The notes: generated by a model from the sequence alone, not told the origin. Counted from the first letter of the stretch, positions 22,525-35,600 are shown. The stretch is DNA of 64,000 nt from Mixophyes australis (GCA_036250195.1 JAVHZZ010000003.1:22287573-22351572), one strand, 5' to 3'. Program-made: numbers and translations.

Positions 22525-25500
22525 CTATTAGAGAACAAAGGCAGGGGTGCCGGGCTCCTCTCTATCAGAGAACAAGGCAGGGGTGCCGGGCTCCTCTCTA
22601 TCAGAGAACAAGGCAGGGGTGCCGGGCTCCTCTCTATCAGAGAACAAGGCAGGGGTGCCGGGCTCCTCTCTATCAGAGAACAAGGCAGGGGTGCCGGGCT
22701 CCTCTCTATCAGAGAACAAGGCAGGGGTGCCGGGCTCCTCTCTATCAGAGAACAAGGCAGGGGTGCCGGGCTCCTCTCTATCAGAGAACAAGGCAGGGGT
22801 GCCGGGCTCCTCTCTATCAGAGAACAAGGCAGGGGTGCCGGGCTCCTCTCTATCAGAGAACAAGGCAGGGGTGCCGGGCTCCTCTCTATCAGAGAACAAG
22901 GCAGGGGTGCCGGGCTCCTCTCTATCAGAGAACAAGGCAGGGGTGCCGGGCTCCTCTCTATCAGAGAACAAGGCAGGGGTGCCGGGCTCCTCTCTATCAG
23001 AGAACAAGGCAGGGGTGCCGGGCTCCTCTCTATCAGAGAACAAGGCAGGGGTGCCGGGCTCCTCTCTATCAGAGAACAAGGCAGGGGTGCCGGGCTCCTC
23101 TCTATCAGAGAACAAGGCAGGGGTGCCGGGCTCCTCTCTATCAGAGAACAAGGCAGGGGTGCCGGGCTCCTCTCTATCAGAGAACAAGGCAGGGGTGCCG
23201 GGCTCCTCTCTATCAGAGAACAAGGCAGGGGTGCCGGGCTCCTCTCTATCAGAGAACAAGGCAGGGGTGCCGGGCTCCTCTCTATCAGAGAACAAGGCAG
23301 GGGTGCCGGGCTCCTCTCTATCAGAGAACAAGGCAGGGGTGCCGGGCTCCTCTCTATCAGAGAACAAGGCAGGGGTGCCGGGCTCCTCTCTATCAGAGAA
23401 CAAGGCAGGGGTGCCGGGCTCCTCTCTATCAGAGAACAAGGCAGGGGTGCCGGGCTCCTCTCTATCAGAGAACAAGGCAGGGGTGCCGGGCTCCTCTCTA
23501 TCAGAGAACAAGGCAGGGGTGCCGGGCTCCTCTCTATCAGAGAACAAGGCAGGGGTGCCGGGCTCCTCTCTATCAGAGAACAAGGCAGGGGTGCCGGGCT
23601 CCTCTCTATCAGAGAACAAGGCAGGGGTGCCGGGCTCCTCTCTATTAGAGAACAAGGCAGGGGTGCCGGGCTCCTCTCTATTAGAGAACAAGGCAGGGGT
23701 GCCGGGCTCTTCTCTATTAGAGAACAAGGCAGGGGTGCCGGGCTCCTCTCTATTAGAGAACAAGGCAGGGGTGCCGGGCTCCTCTCTCTATTAGAGAACA
23801 AGGCAGGGGTGCCGGGCTCCTCTCTCTATTAGAGAACAAGGCAGGGGTGCCGGGCTCCTCTCTCTATTAGAGAACAAGGCAGGGGTGCCGGGCTCCTCTC
23901 TCTATTAGAGAACAAGGCAGGGGTGCCGGGCTCCTCTCTCTATTAGAGAACAAGGCAGGGGTGCCGGGCTCCTCTCTCTATTAGAGAACAAGGCAGGGGT
24001 GCCGGGCTCCTCTCTCTATTAGAGAACAAGGCAGGGGTGCCGGGCTCCTCTCTCTATTAGAGAACAAGGCAGGGGTGCCGGGCTCCTCTCTCTATTAGAG
24101 AACAAGGCAGGGGTGCCGGGCTCCTCTCTCTATTAGAGAACAAGGCAGGGGTGCCGGGCTCCTCTCTCTATTAGAGAACAAGGCAGGGGTGCCGGGCTCC
24201 TCTCTCTATTAGAGAACAAGGCAGGGGTGCCGTGGCTCCTCTCTATTAGAGAACAAGGCAGGGGTGCCGGGCTCCTCTCTATTAGAGAACAAGGCAGGGG
24301 TGCCGGGCTCCTCTCTATTAGAGAACAAGGCAGGGGTGCCGGGCTCCTCTCTATTAGAGAACAAGGCAGGGGTGCCGGGCTCCTCTCTATTAGAGAACAA
24401 GGCAGGGGTGCCGGGCTCCTCTCTATTAGAGAACAAGGCAGGGGTGCCGGGCTCCTCTCTATTAGAGAACAAGGCAGGGGTGCCGGGCTCCTCTCTATTA
24501 GAGAACAAGGCAGGGGTGCCGTGGCTCCTCTCTATTAGAGAACAAGGCAGGGGTGCCGTGGCTCCTCTCTATTAGAGAACAAGGCAGGGGTGCCGTGGCT
24601 CCTCTCTATTAGAGAACAAGGCAGGGGTGCCGTGGCTCCTCTCTATTAGAGAACAAGGCAGGGGTGCCGTGGCTCCTCTCTATTAGAGAACAAGGCAGGG
24701 GTGCCGTGGCTCCTCTCTATTAGAGAACAAGGCAGGGGTGCCGTGGCTCCTCTCTATTAGAGAACAAGGCAGGGGTGCCGGGCTCCTCTCTATCAGAGAA
24801 CAAGGCAGGGGTGCCGGGCTCCTCTCTATCAGAGAACAAGGCAGGGGTGCCGGGCTCCTCTCTATCAGAGAACAAGGCAGGGGTGCCGGGCTCCTCTCTA
24901 TCAGAGAACAAGGCAGGGGTGCCGGGCTCCTCTCTATTAGAGAACAAGGCAGGGGTGCCGGGCTCCTCTCTATTAGAGAACAAGGCAGGGGTGCCGGGCT
25001 CTTCTCTATTAGAGAACAAGGCAGGGGTGCCGGGCTCCTCTCTATTAGAGAACAAGGCAGGGGTGCCGGGCTCCTCTCTCTATTAGAGAACAAGGCAGGG
25101 GTGCCGGGCTCCTCTCTCTATTAGAGAACAAGGCAGGGGTGCCGGGCTCCTCTCTCTATTAGAGAACAAGGCAGGGGTGCCGGGCTCCTCTCTCTATTAG
25201 AGAACAAGGCAGGGGTGCCGGGCTCCTCTCTCTATTAGAGAACAAGGCAGGGGTGCCGGGCTCCTCTCTCTATTAGAGAACAAGGCAGGGGTGCCGGGCT
25301 CCTCTCTCTATTAGAGAACAAGGCAGGGGTGCCGGGCTCCTCTCTCTATTAGAGAACAAGGCAGGGGTGCCGGGCTCCTCTCTCTATTAGAGAACAAGGC
25401 AGGGGTGCCGGGCTCCTCTCTCTATTAGAGAACAAGGCAGGGGTGCCGGGCTCCTCTCTCTATTAGAGAACAAGGCAGGGGTGCCGGGCTCCTCTCTCTA

Positions 25501-26575
25501 TTAGAGAACAAGGCAGGGGTGCCGTGGCTCCTCTCTATTAGAGAACAAGGCAGGGGTGCCGGGCTCCTCTCTATTAGAGAACAAGGCAGGGGTGCCGGGC
25601 TCCTCTCTATTAGAGAACAAGGCAGGGGTGCCGGGCTCCTCTCTATTAGAGAACAAGGCAGGGGTGCCGGGCTCCTCTCTATTAGAGAACAAGGCAGGGG
25701 TGCCGGGCTCCTCTCTATTAGAGAACAAGGCAGGGGTGCCGGGCTCCTCTCTATTAGAGAACAAGGCAGGGGTGCCGGGCTCCTCTCTATTAGAGAACAA
25801 GGCAGGGGTGCCGTGGCTCCTCTCTATTAGAGAACAAGGCAGGGGTGCCGTGGCTCCTCTCTATTAGAGAACAAGGCAGGGGTGCCGTGGCTCCTCTCTA
25901 TTAGAGAACAAGGCAGGGGTGCCGTGGCTCCTCTCTATTAGAGAACAAGGCAGGGGTGCCGTGGCTCCTCTCTATTAGAGAACAAGGCAGGGGTGCCGTG
26001 GCTCCTCTCTATTAGAGAACAAGGCAGGGGTGCCGTGGCTCCTCTCTATTAGAGAACAAGGCAGGGGTGCCGGGCTCCTCTCTATTAGAGAACAAGGCAG
26101 GGGTTCCGGGCTCCTCTCTATTAGAGAACAAGGCAGGGGTGTCGGGCTCCTCTCTATTAGAGAACAAGGCAGGGGTGCCGGGCTCCTCTCTATTAGAGAA
26201 CAAGGTAGGGGTGCCGGGCTCCTCTCTATTAGAGAACAAGGCAGGGGTGCCGGGCTCCTCTCTATTAGAGAACAAGGCAGGGGTGCCGTGGCTCCTCTGT
26301 ATTAGAGAACAAGGCAGGGGTGCCGGGCTCCTCTCTATTAGAGAACAAGGCAGGGGTGCCGGGCTCCTCTCTATTAGAGAACAAGGCAGGGGTGCCGGGC
26401 TCCTCTCTATTAGAGAACAAGGCAGGGGTGCCGGGCTCCTCTCGATTAGAAAACAAGGCAGGGGTGCCGGGCTCCTCTCTATTAGAGAACAAGGCAGGGG
26501 TGCCGGGCTCCTCTCTATTAGAGAAGAAGGCAGGGGTGCCAGGCTCCTCTCTATTAGAGAACAGGGCAGGGCGAA
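22525..26575. repeat. Long minisatellite, 36/37/38-bp units, with 1292-bp higher-order duplication
   Basis: About 110 tandem units with ctcctctctatcagagaaca and aggcaggggtgccggg. Four subtypes form blocks: 36-bp with atcagag (22547-23640), 36-bp with attagag, 38-bp with an extra ct (from about 23771), and 37-bp with gccgtggctcc (from about 24521). The rare ctcttc variant at 23701 recurs at 24993, and the whole block order repeats at an offset of 1292 bp, so about 23484-24775 is duplicated as 24776-26067. The last units (26090-26575) carry more point changes. Since 36 is divisible by 3 and the unit lacks stops, five long frames stay open; none is a gene. Confidence 0.97.
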
Positions 26576-27420
26576 TGTGCCAGGCTTCCATCTATTGCAA
26601 TGACGGCTGGGTTCCCCACACTCATCAGTAACATAACACAGAAAACTTTTAAAAAAAAGACACTGCCCACAAAAAGAGTCTTGGCGAAAATATAGTGCAA
26701 GAGTATTATCAATTCTCTATTATCTCCTCCCAGACCGATCAAGAGATAAAGAATAAGGGATGATGGTGGAAGAGAAAGCAAATAATGGAACTGTACCACG
26801 TGCATGCATATTTACTAGTAGTACCTTCATATAAAGTAAGTAAAATTCCTATAACAGGAACAATTTTAAAAAGTTCATCCCATAAAATTACTTCTAGACA
26901 AATACAAATGAAAAATTAAATAAACAGCGTTAGAGCCCCTTTAAAATGACAGAAGGAATAACGGTGGTACAGTTTTATTCCAATCTAGAGAACAGGAGAC
27001 TTTTATAGTATTAAACGCACTGTCTGACAGCCGAGTCTTAACATCAGACAGACAACATACAATCTAGCAGGAGACAGCTGCCTGGGTGCTAGAAGAACTG
27101 GGGGCACAGAGGCAGGACGGACCCCCACGTCCCTCTATCTCCTGCCCTCCAGGATTTATATGTAATTATTACTATACACACTCAGTGTACATGTGATAAA
27201 GACTAGATAGAAGACCTGCGCTCTATATAAGAAGCAGTCGTACTCCAGTTACCTTGGGTATCATAAACGCCATTAGCATCAAAGCCTCACAGCCATATAA
27301 GATCTCTAATCCAGGCTTGTTAATATTTTGTGGTCACGGCTGTGGTCTCACCTCTATCTCCCATCCAGCTAGCGGTGGAACAGTAGTCTCAGAATGACTC
27401 AGCATGAATCTCCAAATACA
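26576..27420. other. Intronic; 5' copy of a short duplicated segment
   Basis: No gene. About 26757-26832 (gatggtggaagagaaagcaa onward to tttactagtagtacc) recurs at about 28556-28632 with few changes. Confidence 0.4.
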
Positions 27421-27421
27421 C

Positions 27422-27484
<63 letters not shown>
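27421..27484. repeat. (TA)n microsatellite
   Basis: About 32 uninterrupted TA units. A G-run (27506-27518) follows at once. Confidence 0.95.
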
Positions 27485-27491
<7 letters not shown>

Positions 27492-27529
27492 TATAGTAGA
27501 TGAGGGGGGGGGGGGGATCGTTATAGGGG

Positions 27530-27812
27530 AACTTCACATAGGCAAACCAAGGGGAGTTTTCTAGTGCCTGGAAACCCCCCTCCAAGCTTGGGGCACTGTA
27601 TAATTCAGGTGGCTGGACCCTGCCCCCACTTCACACGGCTCTGCTCAAAAAGAGAGAGCTGCGTGCACCTAACAGTAGTGCACGCAGCATTGCCCATGTA
27701 TATTATGGGGATAGGAAGAGTTGGAGAGCAGCCAAGCACTCTCTAAAATTATAGCCACGCCCCCTGGCAGCGTGGTGTGGAAACCCCCCTCTGCAAATCC
27801 TGCGTTTGCCCC
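27530..27812. mobile_element. Dispersed non-coding repeat, copy 1
   Basis: Contains cacataggcaaaccaa, then tagtgcctggaaaccccc, gcagcattgcccatgtat, ggcgtggtgtggaaac-type words, and ends gcgtttgcccctg. The ends are weakly inverted (aggcaaac against gtttgcccct), suggesting a non-autonomous DNA transposon. A second copy is at 29604-29902. Confidence 0.65.
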
Positions 27813-28131
27813 TGCTCCACCTTCAGAGTAAAAGGTCTTCCAACCAGATCTATTCTTTTTTGAGATACAATCCAGCTCTGCTGTGTATTTAAACTAGTTT
27901 CCAATGCACATATTTAAACCTCTATCCAAAAACAATGAACACATACAAATCCTTCTGGAAGATAAAGTTACCTGAAGCTGGAGTTCACCTATAAATAAGT
28001 GTTTTCTTTGCTCCTTGTGCATATAACATCGTATCTCTCCTTTGAGATCTCAGCTTACATACGACATAAGCTTATACTGCAGGATATAAAGTTCATAAGC
28101 GTTTTTATTGAAAGGATTAGTATCAGGCTGA
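27813..28131. other. Intronic, no recognisable feature
   Basis: Short stretch between two dispersed repeats. No exon signals are seen. Confidence 0.35.
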
Positions 28132-28301
28132 GGGGTAGGTATAGCCAACATTCTAAAGAGTAACATTGTAGATGTTGCCCGTGGAAACCAATCCATCCAA
28201 TTCCATATTCTAGAATGTAGTAGAAAATGATAGCTAGAATATGATTGGTTGTTACTGCCAAGAGCATCTTTCCTTTTTAGAAGGTTTGATAAATCAACCC
28301 C
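28132..28301. mobile_element. Short MITE of the CAACCAATCAGATTCTAG group, diverged
   Basis: The arms ggggtaggtatagccaacat and gataaatcaacccc are imperfect inverted repeats. The core retains agctagaatatgattggttg. It is the most diverged of the four copies of this group in the window. Confidence 0.6.
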
Positions 28302-29603
28302 TTAGTGTGGAAACTGTAGTAAGACACCAGGCACAACTGTATTAGTATAGTATCTTTTTGTTGGTTTTTTCTTCTGTAATTAATGTCAGATGTCACATTA
28401 GCTAAAGGTCATAAAAACACTTCTATTGATGCCATTTAGTCCCAAACCAAACAGGCAACTTTCATCAAAGTAAACTTAGATCTTACATGTAGTCCTGAAC
28501 TCCACCTCAACGTGTTCTCTTCAAAATGTAAAAGTGGCCGATCAAGAAAAAGGAATTATGGTGGAAGAGAAAGCAAATAATGGAACTGTACTAGGCGCAT
28601 ACATATTTACTAGTAGTACCATCATCATAGAAAGTAAGGTCTAGTTCAGTAAAAATAATTATAGCTGTCTATTACAGATAGTGATTGATCTGTGGCAAAA
28701 AAAACCCAAAAAAACAGACACAATATGGAGCAAAATAAAACATCAGATTCCAAAGGAACAGCACCCCCTAGTGGACAGATTATTATGAAAGACTGAAGAC
28801 ACATTTCTTGCATAGACACGGGAGGATATTTGTTGAAATGATCAAGAGGAGATCTATAAAACGTGGCATGTGCAAAATAATGCTTCAAAATAAAAGTGTC
28901 TTACTCCTTTCAGATGGAATTTTACAAAACGTCATATCCTCAATGTTATCATAAGAGGATTTGGAGATACGTCGATTTGGAGGATTTGGAGATTCCTGTT
29001 GTCTCCTGGTAGAAAGAAAGTTACTTCTACACTTGTGAAAAAGTCAGATTCTCTATAGATGAGCCGTCTGCATCACATTAACGCACCCCCCCCCCCCCCC
29101 CCTCCAGAGACATCTGCGGAAGTATCGTCCGTTCTGTTGCTACACTCCAAATCTACTACTTATGCACAAAGTACTGCAAAATGATACGTTACATGAAGAA
29201 GGCCCCTACCGTCCACACACACTGCAATCAGTAATGTTCAACTACAACCAGATGTACACCAGCAAAGACACAGCATCCACCCCCAAGGTAATGTCACACT
29301 AGCGTTTAATCACTAAAGCGCTCATACCAATAACCGGAGAGTCGGAAGAAACGTTTGTGTTCCAAGGTCTAAGTCTCCATTCATTACTATGAATCAGTAG
29401 TGACTTAGCTATTAAAAACGCTTGTGTGACAATACTCAGTTTGATCCCTCGTCTGTCAGTTCAACGGTATTGGACAGATGTATTTGTGACACTGTACCAG
29501 GTGCCCCCCCATTACCCCTCTGATCTGTCTGTTTGGTATCTGATTCTGGAGATGGGGAAGTTAATGTGCCTCCTATCTATTATATCTACAGGCTTCTCAT
29601 TCT
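28302..29603. other. Intronic; duplicate segment and C-run
   Basis: Contains the second copy (about 28556-28632) of the segment at 26757 and a C-run at 29087-29102. No gene is seen. Confidence 0.4.
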
Positions 29604-29902
29604 CATAGGCAAACCGAGTGGGGGGGGGGGGGGGGGGGGGGTTCTCCAGTGCCTGGAAACCCCCATCCAAGCCTGGGGCACTGTATAGTTCAGGTGGCAC
29701 GGCTCTGCTTGAAAAGGGAGAGCTGTGTGCACCTAACAATAGTGCATGCAGCATTGTCCATATATATTATGGGGATAGGAAGAGTTGGAGAGCAGCCAAG
29801 CACTGTCTAAAATTATACCCACTTCCCCATGCATGCTGGTCACGCCCACTGGTGGCGTGGTGTGGAAACCTCCCTCTACAAATCCTACGTTTGCCCCTGA
29901 TT
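29604..29902. mobile_element. Dispersed non-coding repeat, copy 2
   Basis: Matches copy 1 through cctggaaacccccatccaag, gcagcattgtccatatat, ggataggaagagttggagag and tacgtttgcccctg. It differs by a 21-base G-run near its left end (29621-29641), a shorter central part and an extra ccatgcatgctggtcacgcc segment. Confidence 0.65.
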
Positions 29903-30367
29903 CTGGGTCCCTGGTTAGCATTGTCCTGTGCATCCACCTGTCTATGTGTTGTCCTGAGCTATGTTATTTTATGTACAGAATTTCTGTTTTATACGCTTTG
30001 TTAGTTTATCCACTGACAGCTATTTATGTTTCACATCTCTGTACTAGAACAACTGCTACTATGTCAGCCCTTTCATTAATACGTGTTTATATCCTATGGT
30101 TAACCATTCACCTATCCTACTTTTTCTAAGTATAACTAGTATATTAATACAGTGATTAGATTTGCAACTGCTTGTTGGCAAAACATATGCCAGAATTTTT
30201 TTCTTTGTTTGTTTCTTACATTTCTGTTAATGCAACAAAAATCTTCCAATAAAAAACACACGATTCACAAAAAAAAAGTTTGATCAGTCACCTAGATGCA
30301 CTGGATACAGCCTTAAGTACGCTCAACCAATGTTCTGCTTATCAATTCATTAGTGGTATTCTCACAA
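29903..30367. other. Intronic, no recognisable feature
   Basis: AT-rich, no exon signals, no repeat recognised. Confidence 0.35.
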
Positions 30368-31210
30368 TCATCATCACCAACGTTTATTTATATAGCGCCA
30401 GCAAATTCCATAACGCTTTAAAAACAATACTGGGTAATACAAACAGAGAGGTAAGACGGCCCTCAGCGCAAGCTTACAATCTATAGGAGACAATGGGAGT
30501 CTGATACATGAGGGCAAGTGCTACATATTGCATATTAGTCCAGCCAGATTGCAAGGTAAAAAGTGACTAGTGGGCTATATGATCAGTCACACAGCAATGT
30601 TGGTCAGGGGCTGACAGGGTGGTTTTCTTGTGTGCACTGTGTAGAGGGTGGTAATAGGGTAACCTAGGAAGGGTAAGAGTGTGGTTGAGGAATATTATAA
30701 GCTTGCCTGAAGAGGTGGGTTTTAGGAGAACGCTTGAAAGTTTGTAGACCAGAGGAAAGTCTTATTATGCGCGGGAGGGAATTTCACAAAGTGGGAGCAG
30801 CCCGAAAAACATCCTATAACCGGGAATGGGAGCAAGTAATGAGAGCGGATAAGAGATCTTGTGTAGAACGGAGGTTTCAAGTTGGGAGATATTTGAGACA
30901 AGTGAGGAGATGAATGAAGGTGCAATTTTGTTGATGGCCTTGTATGTTAGTAGAAGTATTTTATATTGGATTCTGTAAGTGAATTGCAATAGTCCAGGCG
31001 GGAGATGATGAGTGCATGAATTAGAGTTTTTACAGTGTCTTGTGTGAGATATGTGCGTATTCTGGAAATGTCTTTTAGATGTTTGTAACATGACTAGATA
31101 TATAGTTGAAGGATAGTTGTAAGTCGAGGATCACAACTAAGCAGTGAGCTTGCGGGGTGGGATTTATGGTCATGTTGTCAACAGAAACAGAAATGTCAGG
31201 TAGGTAACTT
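30368..31210 (-). pseudogene. L2-clade LINE remnant, reverse transcriptase C-terminus and 3' end
   Basis: On the minus strand, pieces in different frames read YKILLLTYKAINKIAPSFIS, then a TRSLIRSHYLL piece, then PIPGYRMFFGLLPLCEIPSR. This matches the layout at the C-terminus of L2-like reverse transcriptases, where a conserved ILLLTYKALHGLAPSYL-type stretch is followed by an LWNSLP-type motif. The 3' end reads gcgctatataaataaacg plus (gatgat). At least two frameshifts break it, so it is dead. Its tail is like those of the V-SINEs here, which supports L2 as their helper. Confidence 0.75.
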
Positions 31211-32659
31211 CTGTATGACCTGCGCACAACCAGCCTGGATCACGGAAGTAAATTCTCTCAGAGAACCTGCAACAAAAATACTAAGTAAATAATTATAAGG
31301 AATGTTCTGAAGCTCAGTGCCGTTAAGTTCCTCTCCGGGCTGGAGATTACGTTGCATATATCTCATCTATTTCCTGGCTGATCTACTTGTTTTCTTGTCT
31401 GAACCAAGTCCAACATGTGCCCCCCCCTCAGAGTTATGTCATATGGGTGTTTTGCGAGCAACCAGATTCCGTCATTTCTCTTGTACTTTAGGAAATTGTA
31501 CAGTGCTCAGCTAATTGTTGGCACTTTATAAATACTGGAAAGGAGTTAGCAAGTAGAAAAATATATTCTTTGTAAAGAGACATTGATAGTAGTAGAAGTT
31601 CATCACTTGTCTCTAATGCTGATAAACACACCCCAGTTGTTTTTAAGTTTATGCCAAACCTTTTTGAATTCCCAAGTCACCTGCATGTGCAGGTCCAGTC
31701 TCCATAAGAACCTCACACAGCATTCAGCCTCACCGGATAACATCTCTTTCTATATCCAGCTAAGGGGTTCTGCAGCAGCCGCTCTGATGTATCACCAGTA
31801 CAAGCTGGCCACAGGGGTGCAGATTGTGTCAAACGTTTTCATAACTTTTGACAAACTTGGCCGACCACGGTGAGCGGTCCCCATACTCACAGATATAAAG
31901 CCACCCAAATGGATCTGAATGGATCTCTCAGGATGAAAACGGTGTTGGCGGATGAGATCCGGGAGGTGAGTGAAGACTGGATGAATAAGGTTGAAAAGCT
32001 TCAGGCTTAAAACACCTGCGGCTTAAATATTTCAGGAATAAGACTGAAATTAAAAATACTAAAGATAAATTAAAAAAAAAAAACTACATAAATAAAATTG
32101 AATAGACAGAACTAAAACTTGAAGTATCATCCCTAGGACTGCAGCAGAATGCCCCAGTGGCCTAATTATCATGGATGACAGCAGAATACTTAGTGTTTGA
32201 ATGCAGCAACACTCACACATTGAGTACCCATGTTTCATACAGCAAGAACAACTCACATGGGAGATATTTATGGAAATCAGTTTGAAAATAAACCCCGGGC
32301 ATTGATACACAGATGAGCAGCACCAGACAGAAGGAAAAGGTCAGCAGTGCGGCTAAGAGGAATTAATTCTCCGGGCCTGGTTCATGGATGTCCCCGGCTT
32401 ATACCAATAGCAATAGTCCGCTGTACTAACCAGCGCACGCACACAAAGGAAATGTACACACAGGCCCTGGGGGATCCGGTGCCAGAATAAATACAAATAA
32501 GCCATTTCCAGGGGGTGGGTACAGGGCTCAGAAGCTACTTTCATGTTCAGTGATACGTAATCAGGGTTTAGGGCAATGGAAGGCTGACACTAACATACTG
32601 TATCACTACCTGGGCTTGTAGCAAGTCATCTCTGGTCATAATAACAAGTATGATGCTGT
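31211..32659. other. Intronic, no recognisable feature
   Basis: About 1.4 kb of unique-looking sequence up to the edge of the 43-bp minisatellite. A stretch near 31505-31535 (ttggcactttataaatac) may be a faint LINE tail. No exon is seen. Confidence 0.35.
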
Positions 32660-35600
32660 ACAGGAGGAAAGCAGGCAGTGTTATACACTAATATCAGGGG
32701 ATATGTGAGGAAAGCAGGCAGTGTTATACACTAATATCAGGAGATATGTGAGGAAAGCAGGCAGTGTTATACACTAATATCAGGGGATATGTGAGGAAAG
32801 CAGGCAGTGTTATACACTAATATCAGGAGATATGTGAGGAAAGCAGGCAGTGTTATACACTAATATCAGGGGATATGTGAGGAAAGCAGGCAGTGTTATA
32901 CACTAATATCAGGGGATATGTGAGGAAAGCAGGCAGTGTTATACACTAATATCAGGGGATATGTGAGGAAAGCAGGCAGTGTTATACACTAATATCAGGA
33001 GATATGTGAGGAAAGCAGGCAGTGTTATACACTAATATCAGGGGATATGTGAGGAAAGCAGGCAGTGTTATACACTAATATCAGGAGATATGTGAGGAAA
33101 GCAGGCAGTGTTATACACCAATATCAGGGGATATGTGAGGAAAGCAGGCAGTGTTATACACTAATATCAGGGGATATGTGAGGAAAGCAGGCAGTGTTAT
33201 ACACTAATATCAGGTGATATGTGAGGAAAGCAGGCAGTGTTATACACTAATATCAGGTGTGATGTGAGGAAAGCAGGCAGTGTTATACACTAATATCAGG
33301 GGATATGTGAGGAAAGCAGGCAGTGTTATACACTAATATCAGGGGATATGTGAGGAAAGCAGGCAGTGTTATACACTAATATCAGGTGATATGTGAGGAA
33401 AGCAGGCAGTGTTATACACTAATATCAGGTGTGATGTGAGGAAAGCAGGCAGTGTTATACACTAATATCAGGGGATATGTGAGGAAAGCAGGCAGTGTTA
33501 TATACTAATATCAGGAGATATGTGAGGAAAGCAGGCAGTGTTATACACTAATGACAGGCGATATGTGAGGAAAGCAGGCAGCGTTATACACTAGGGATAT
33601 GTGAGGAAAGCAGGCAGTGTTATACACTAATATCAGGTGATATGTGAGGAAAGCAGGCAGTGTTATACACTAATATCAGGTGTGATGTGAGGAAAGCAGG
33701 CAGTGTTATACACTAATATCAGGGGATATGTGAGGAAAGCAGGCAGTGTTATACACTAATATCAGGGGATATGTGAGGAAAGCAGGCAGTGTTATACACT
33801 AATATCAGGTGATATGTGAGGAAAGCAGGCAGTGTTATACACTAATATCAGGTGTGATGTGAGGAAAGCAGGCAGTGTTATACACTAATATCAGGGGATA
33901 TGTGAGGAAAGCAGGCAGTGTTATACACTAATATCAGGGGATATGTGAGGAAAGCAGGCAGTGTTATACACTAATATCAGGGTATATGTGAGGAAAGCAG
34001 GCAGTGTTATACACTAATATCAGGAGATATGTGAGGAAAGCAGGCAGTGGTATACACTAATATCAGGTGTGATGTGAGGAAAGCAGGCAGTGTTATACAC
34101 TAATATCAGGGGATATGTGAGGAAAGCAGGCAGTGTTATACACTAATATCAGGAGATATGTGAGGAAAGCAGGCAGTGTTATACACTAATATCAGGGGAT
34201 ATGTGAGGAAAGCAGGCAGTGTTATACACTAATATCAGGCGATATGTGAGGAAAGCAGGCAGTGTTATACACTAATATCAGGTGATATGTGAGGAAAGCA
34301 GGCAGTGTTATACACTAATATCAGGGGATATGTGAGGAAAGCAGGCAGTGTTATACATTAATATCAGGAGATATGTGAGGAAAGCAGGCAGTGTTATACA
34401 CTAATATCAGGAGATATGTGAGGAAAGCAGGCAGTGTTATACATTAATATCAGGAGATATGTGAGGAAAGCAGGCAGTGTTATACACTAATATCAGGGGA
34501 TATGTGAGGAAAGCAGGCAGTGTTATACACTAATATCAGGAGATATGTGAGGAAAGCAGGCAGTGTTATACACTAATATCAGGAGATATGTGAGGAAAGC
34601 AGGCAGTGTTATACACTAATATCAGGAGATATGTGAGGAAAGCAGGCAGTGTTATACACTAATATCAGGGGATATGTGAGGAAAGCAGGCAGTGTTATAC
34701 ACTAATATCAGGAGATATGTGAGGAAAGCAGGCAGTGTTATATACTAATATCAGGGGATATGTGAGGAAAGCAGGCAGTGTTATACACTAATATCAGGGG
34801 ATATGTGAGGAAAGCAGGCAGTGTTATACACTAATATCAGGGGATATGTGAGGAAAGCAGGCAGTGTTATACACTAATATCAGGTGATATGTGAGGAAAG
34901 CAGGCAGTGTTATACACTAATATCAGGTGTGATGTGAGGAAAGCAGGCAGTGTTATACACTAATATCAGGGGATATGTGAGGAAAGCAGGCAGTGTTATA
35001 CACTAATATCAGGGGATATGTGAGGAAAGCAGGCAGTGTTATACACTAATATCAGGAGATATGTGAGGAAAGCAGGCAGTGTTATATACTAATATCAGGG
35101 GATATGTGAGGAAAGCAGGCAGTGTTATACACTAATATCAGGGGATATGTGAGGAAAGCAGGCAGTGTTATACACTAATATCAGGGGATATGTGAGGAAA
35201 GCAGGCAGTGTTATACACTAATATCAGGGGATATGTGAGGAAAGCAGGCAGTGTTATACACTAATATCAGGCGATATGTGAGGAAAGCAGGCAGTGTTAT
35301 ACACTAATATCAGGCGATATGTGAGGAAAGCAGGCAGTGTTATATACTAATATCAGGGGATATGTGAGGAAAGCAGGCAGTGTTATACACTAATATCAGG
35401 TGATATGTGAGGAAAGCAGGCAGTGTTATACACTAATATCAGGGGATATGTGAGGAAAGCAGGCAGTGTTATACACTAATATCAGGAGATATGTGAGGAA
35501 AGCAGGCAGTGTTATACACTAATATCAGGGGATATGTGAGGAAAGCAGGCAGTGTTATATACTAATATCAGGGGATATGTGAGGAAAGCAGGCAGTGTTA

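Noticed and set aside
22383..23832. Several overlapping open frames of 411-459 codons on both strands
   Set aside because: They are translations of one 36-bp DNA repeat in different frames. A period divisible by three with no stop keeps all of them open. There are no domains and no unique flanks of coding character.
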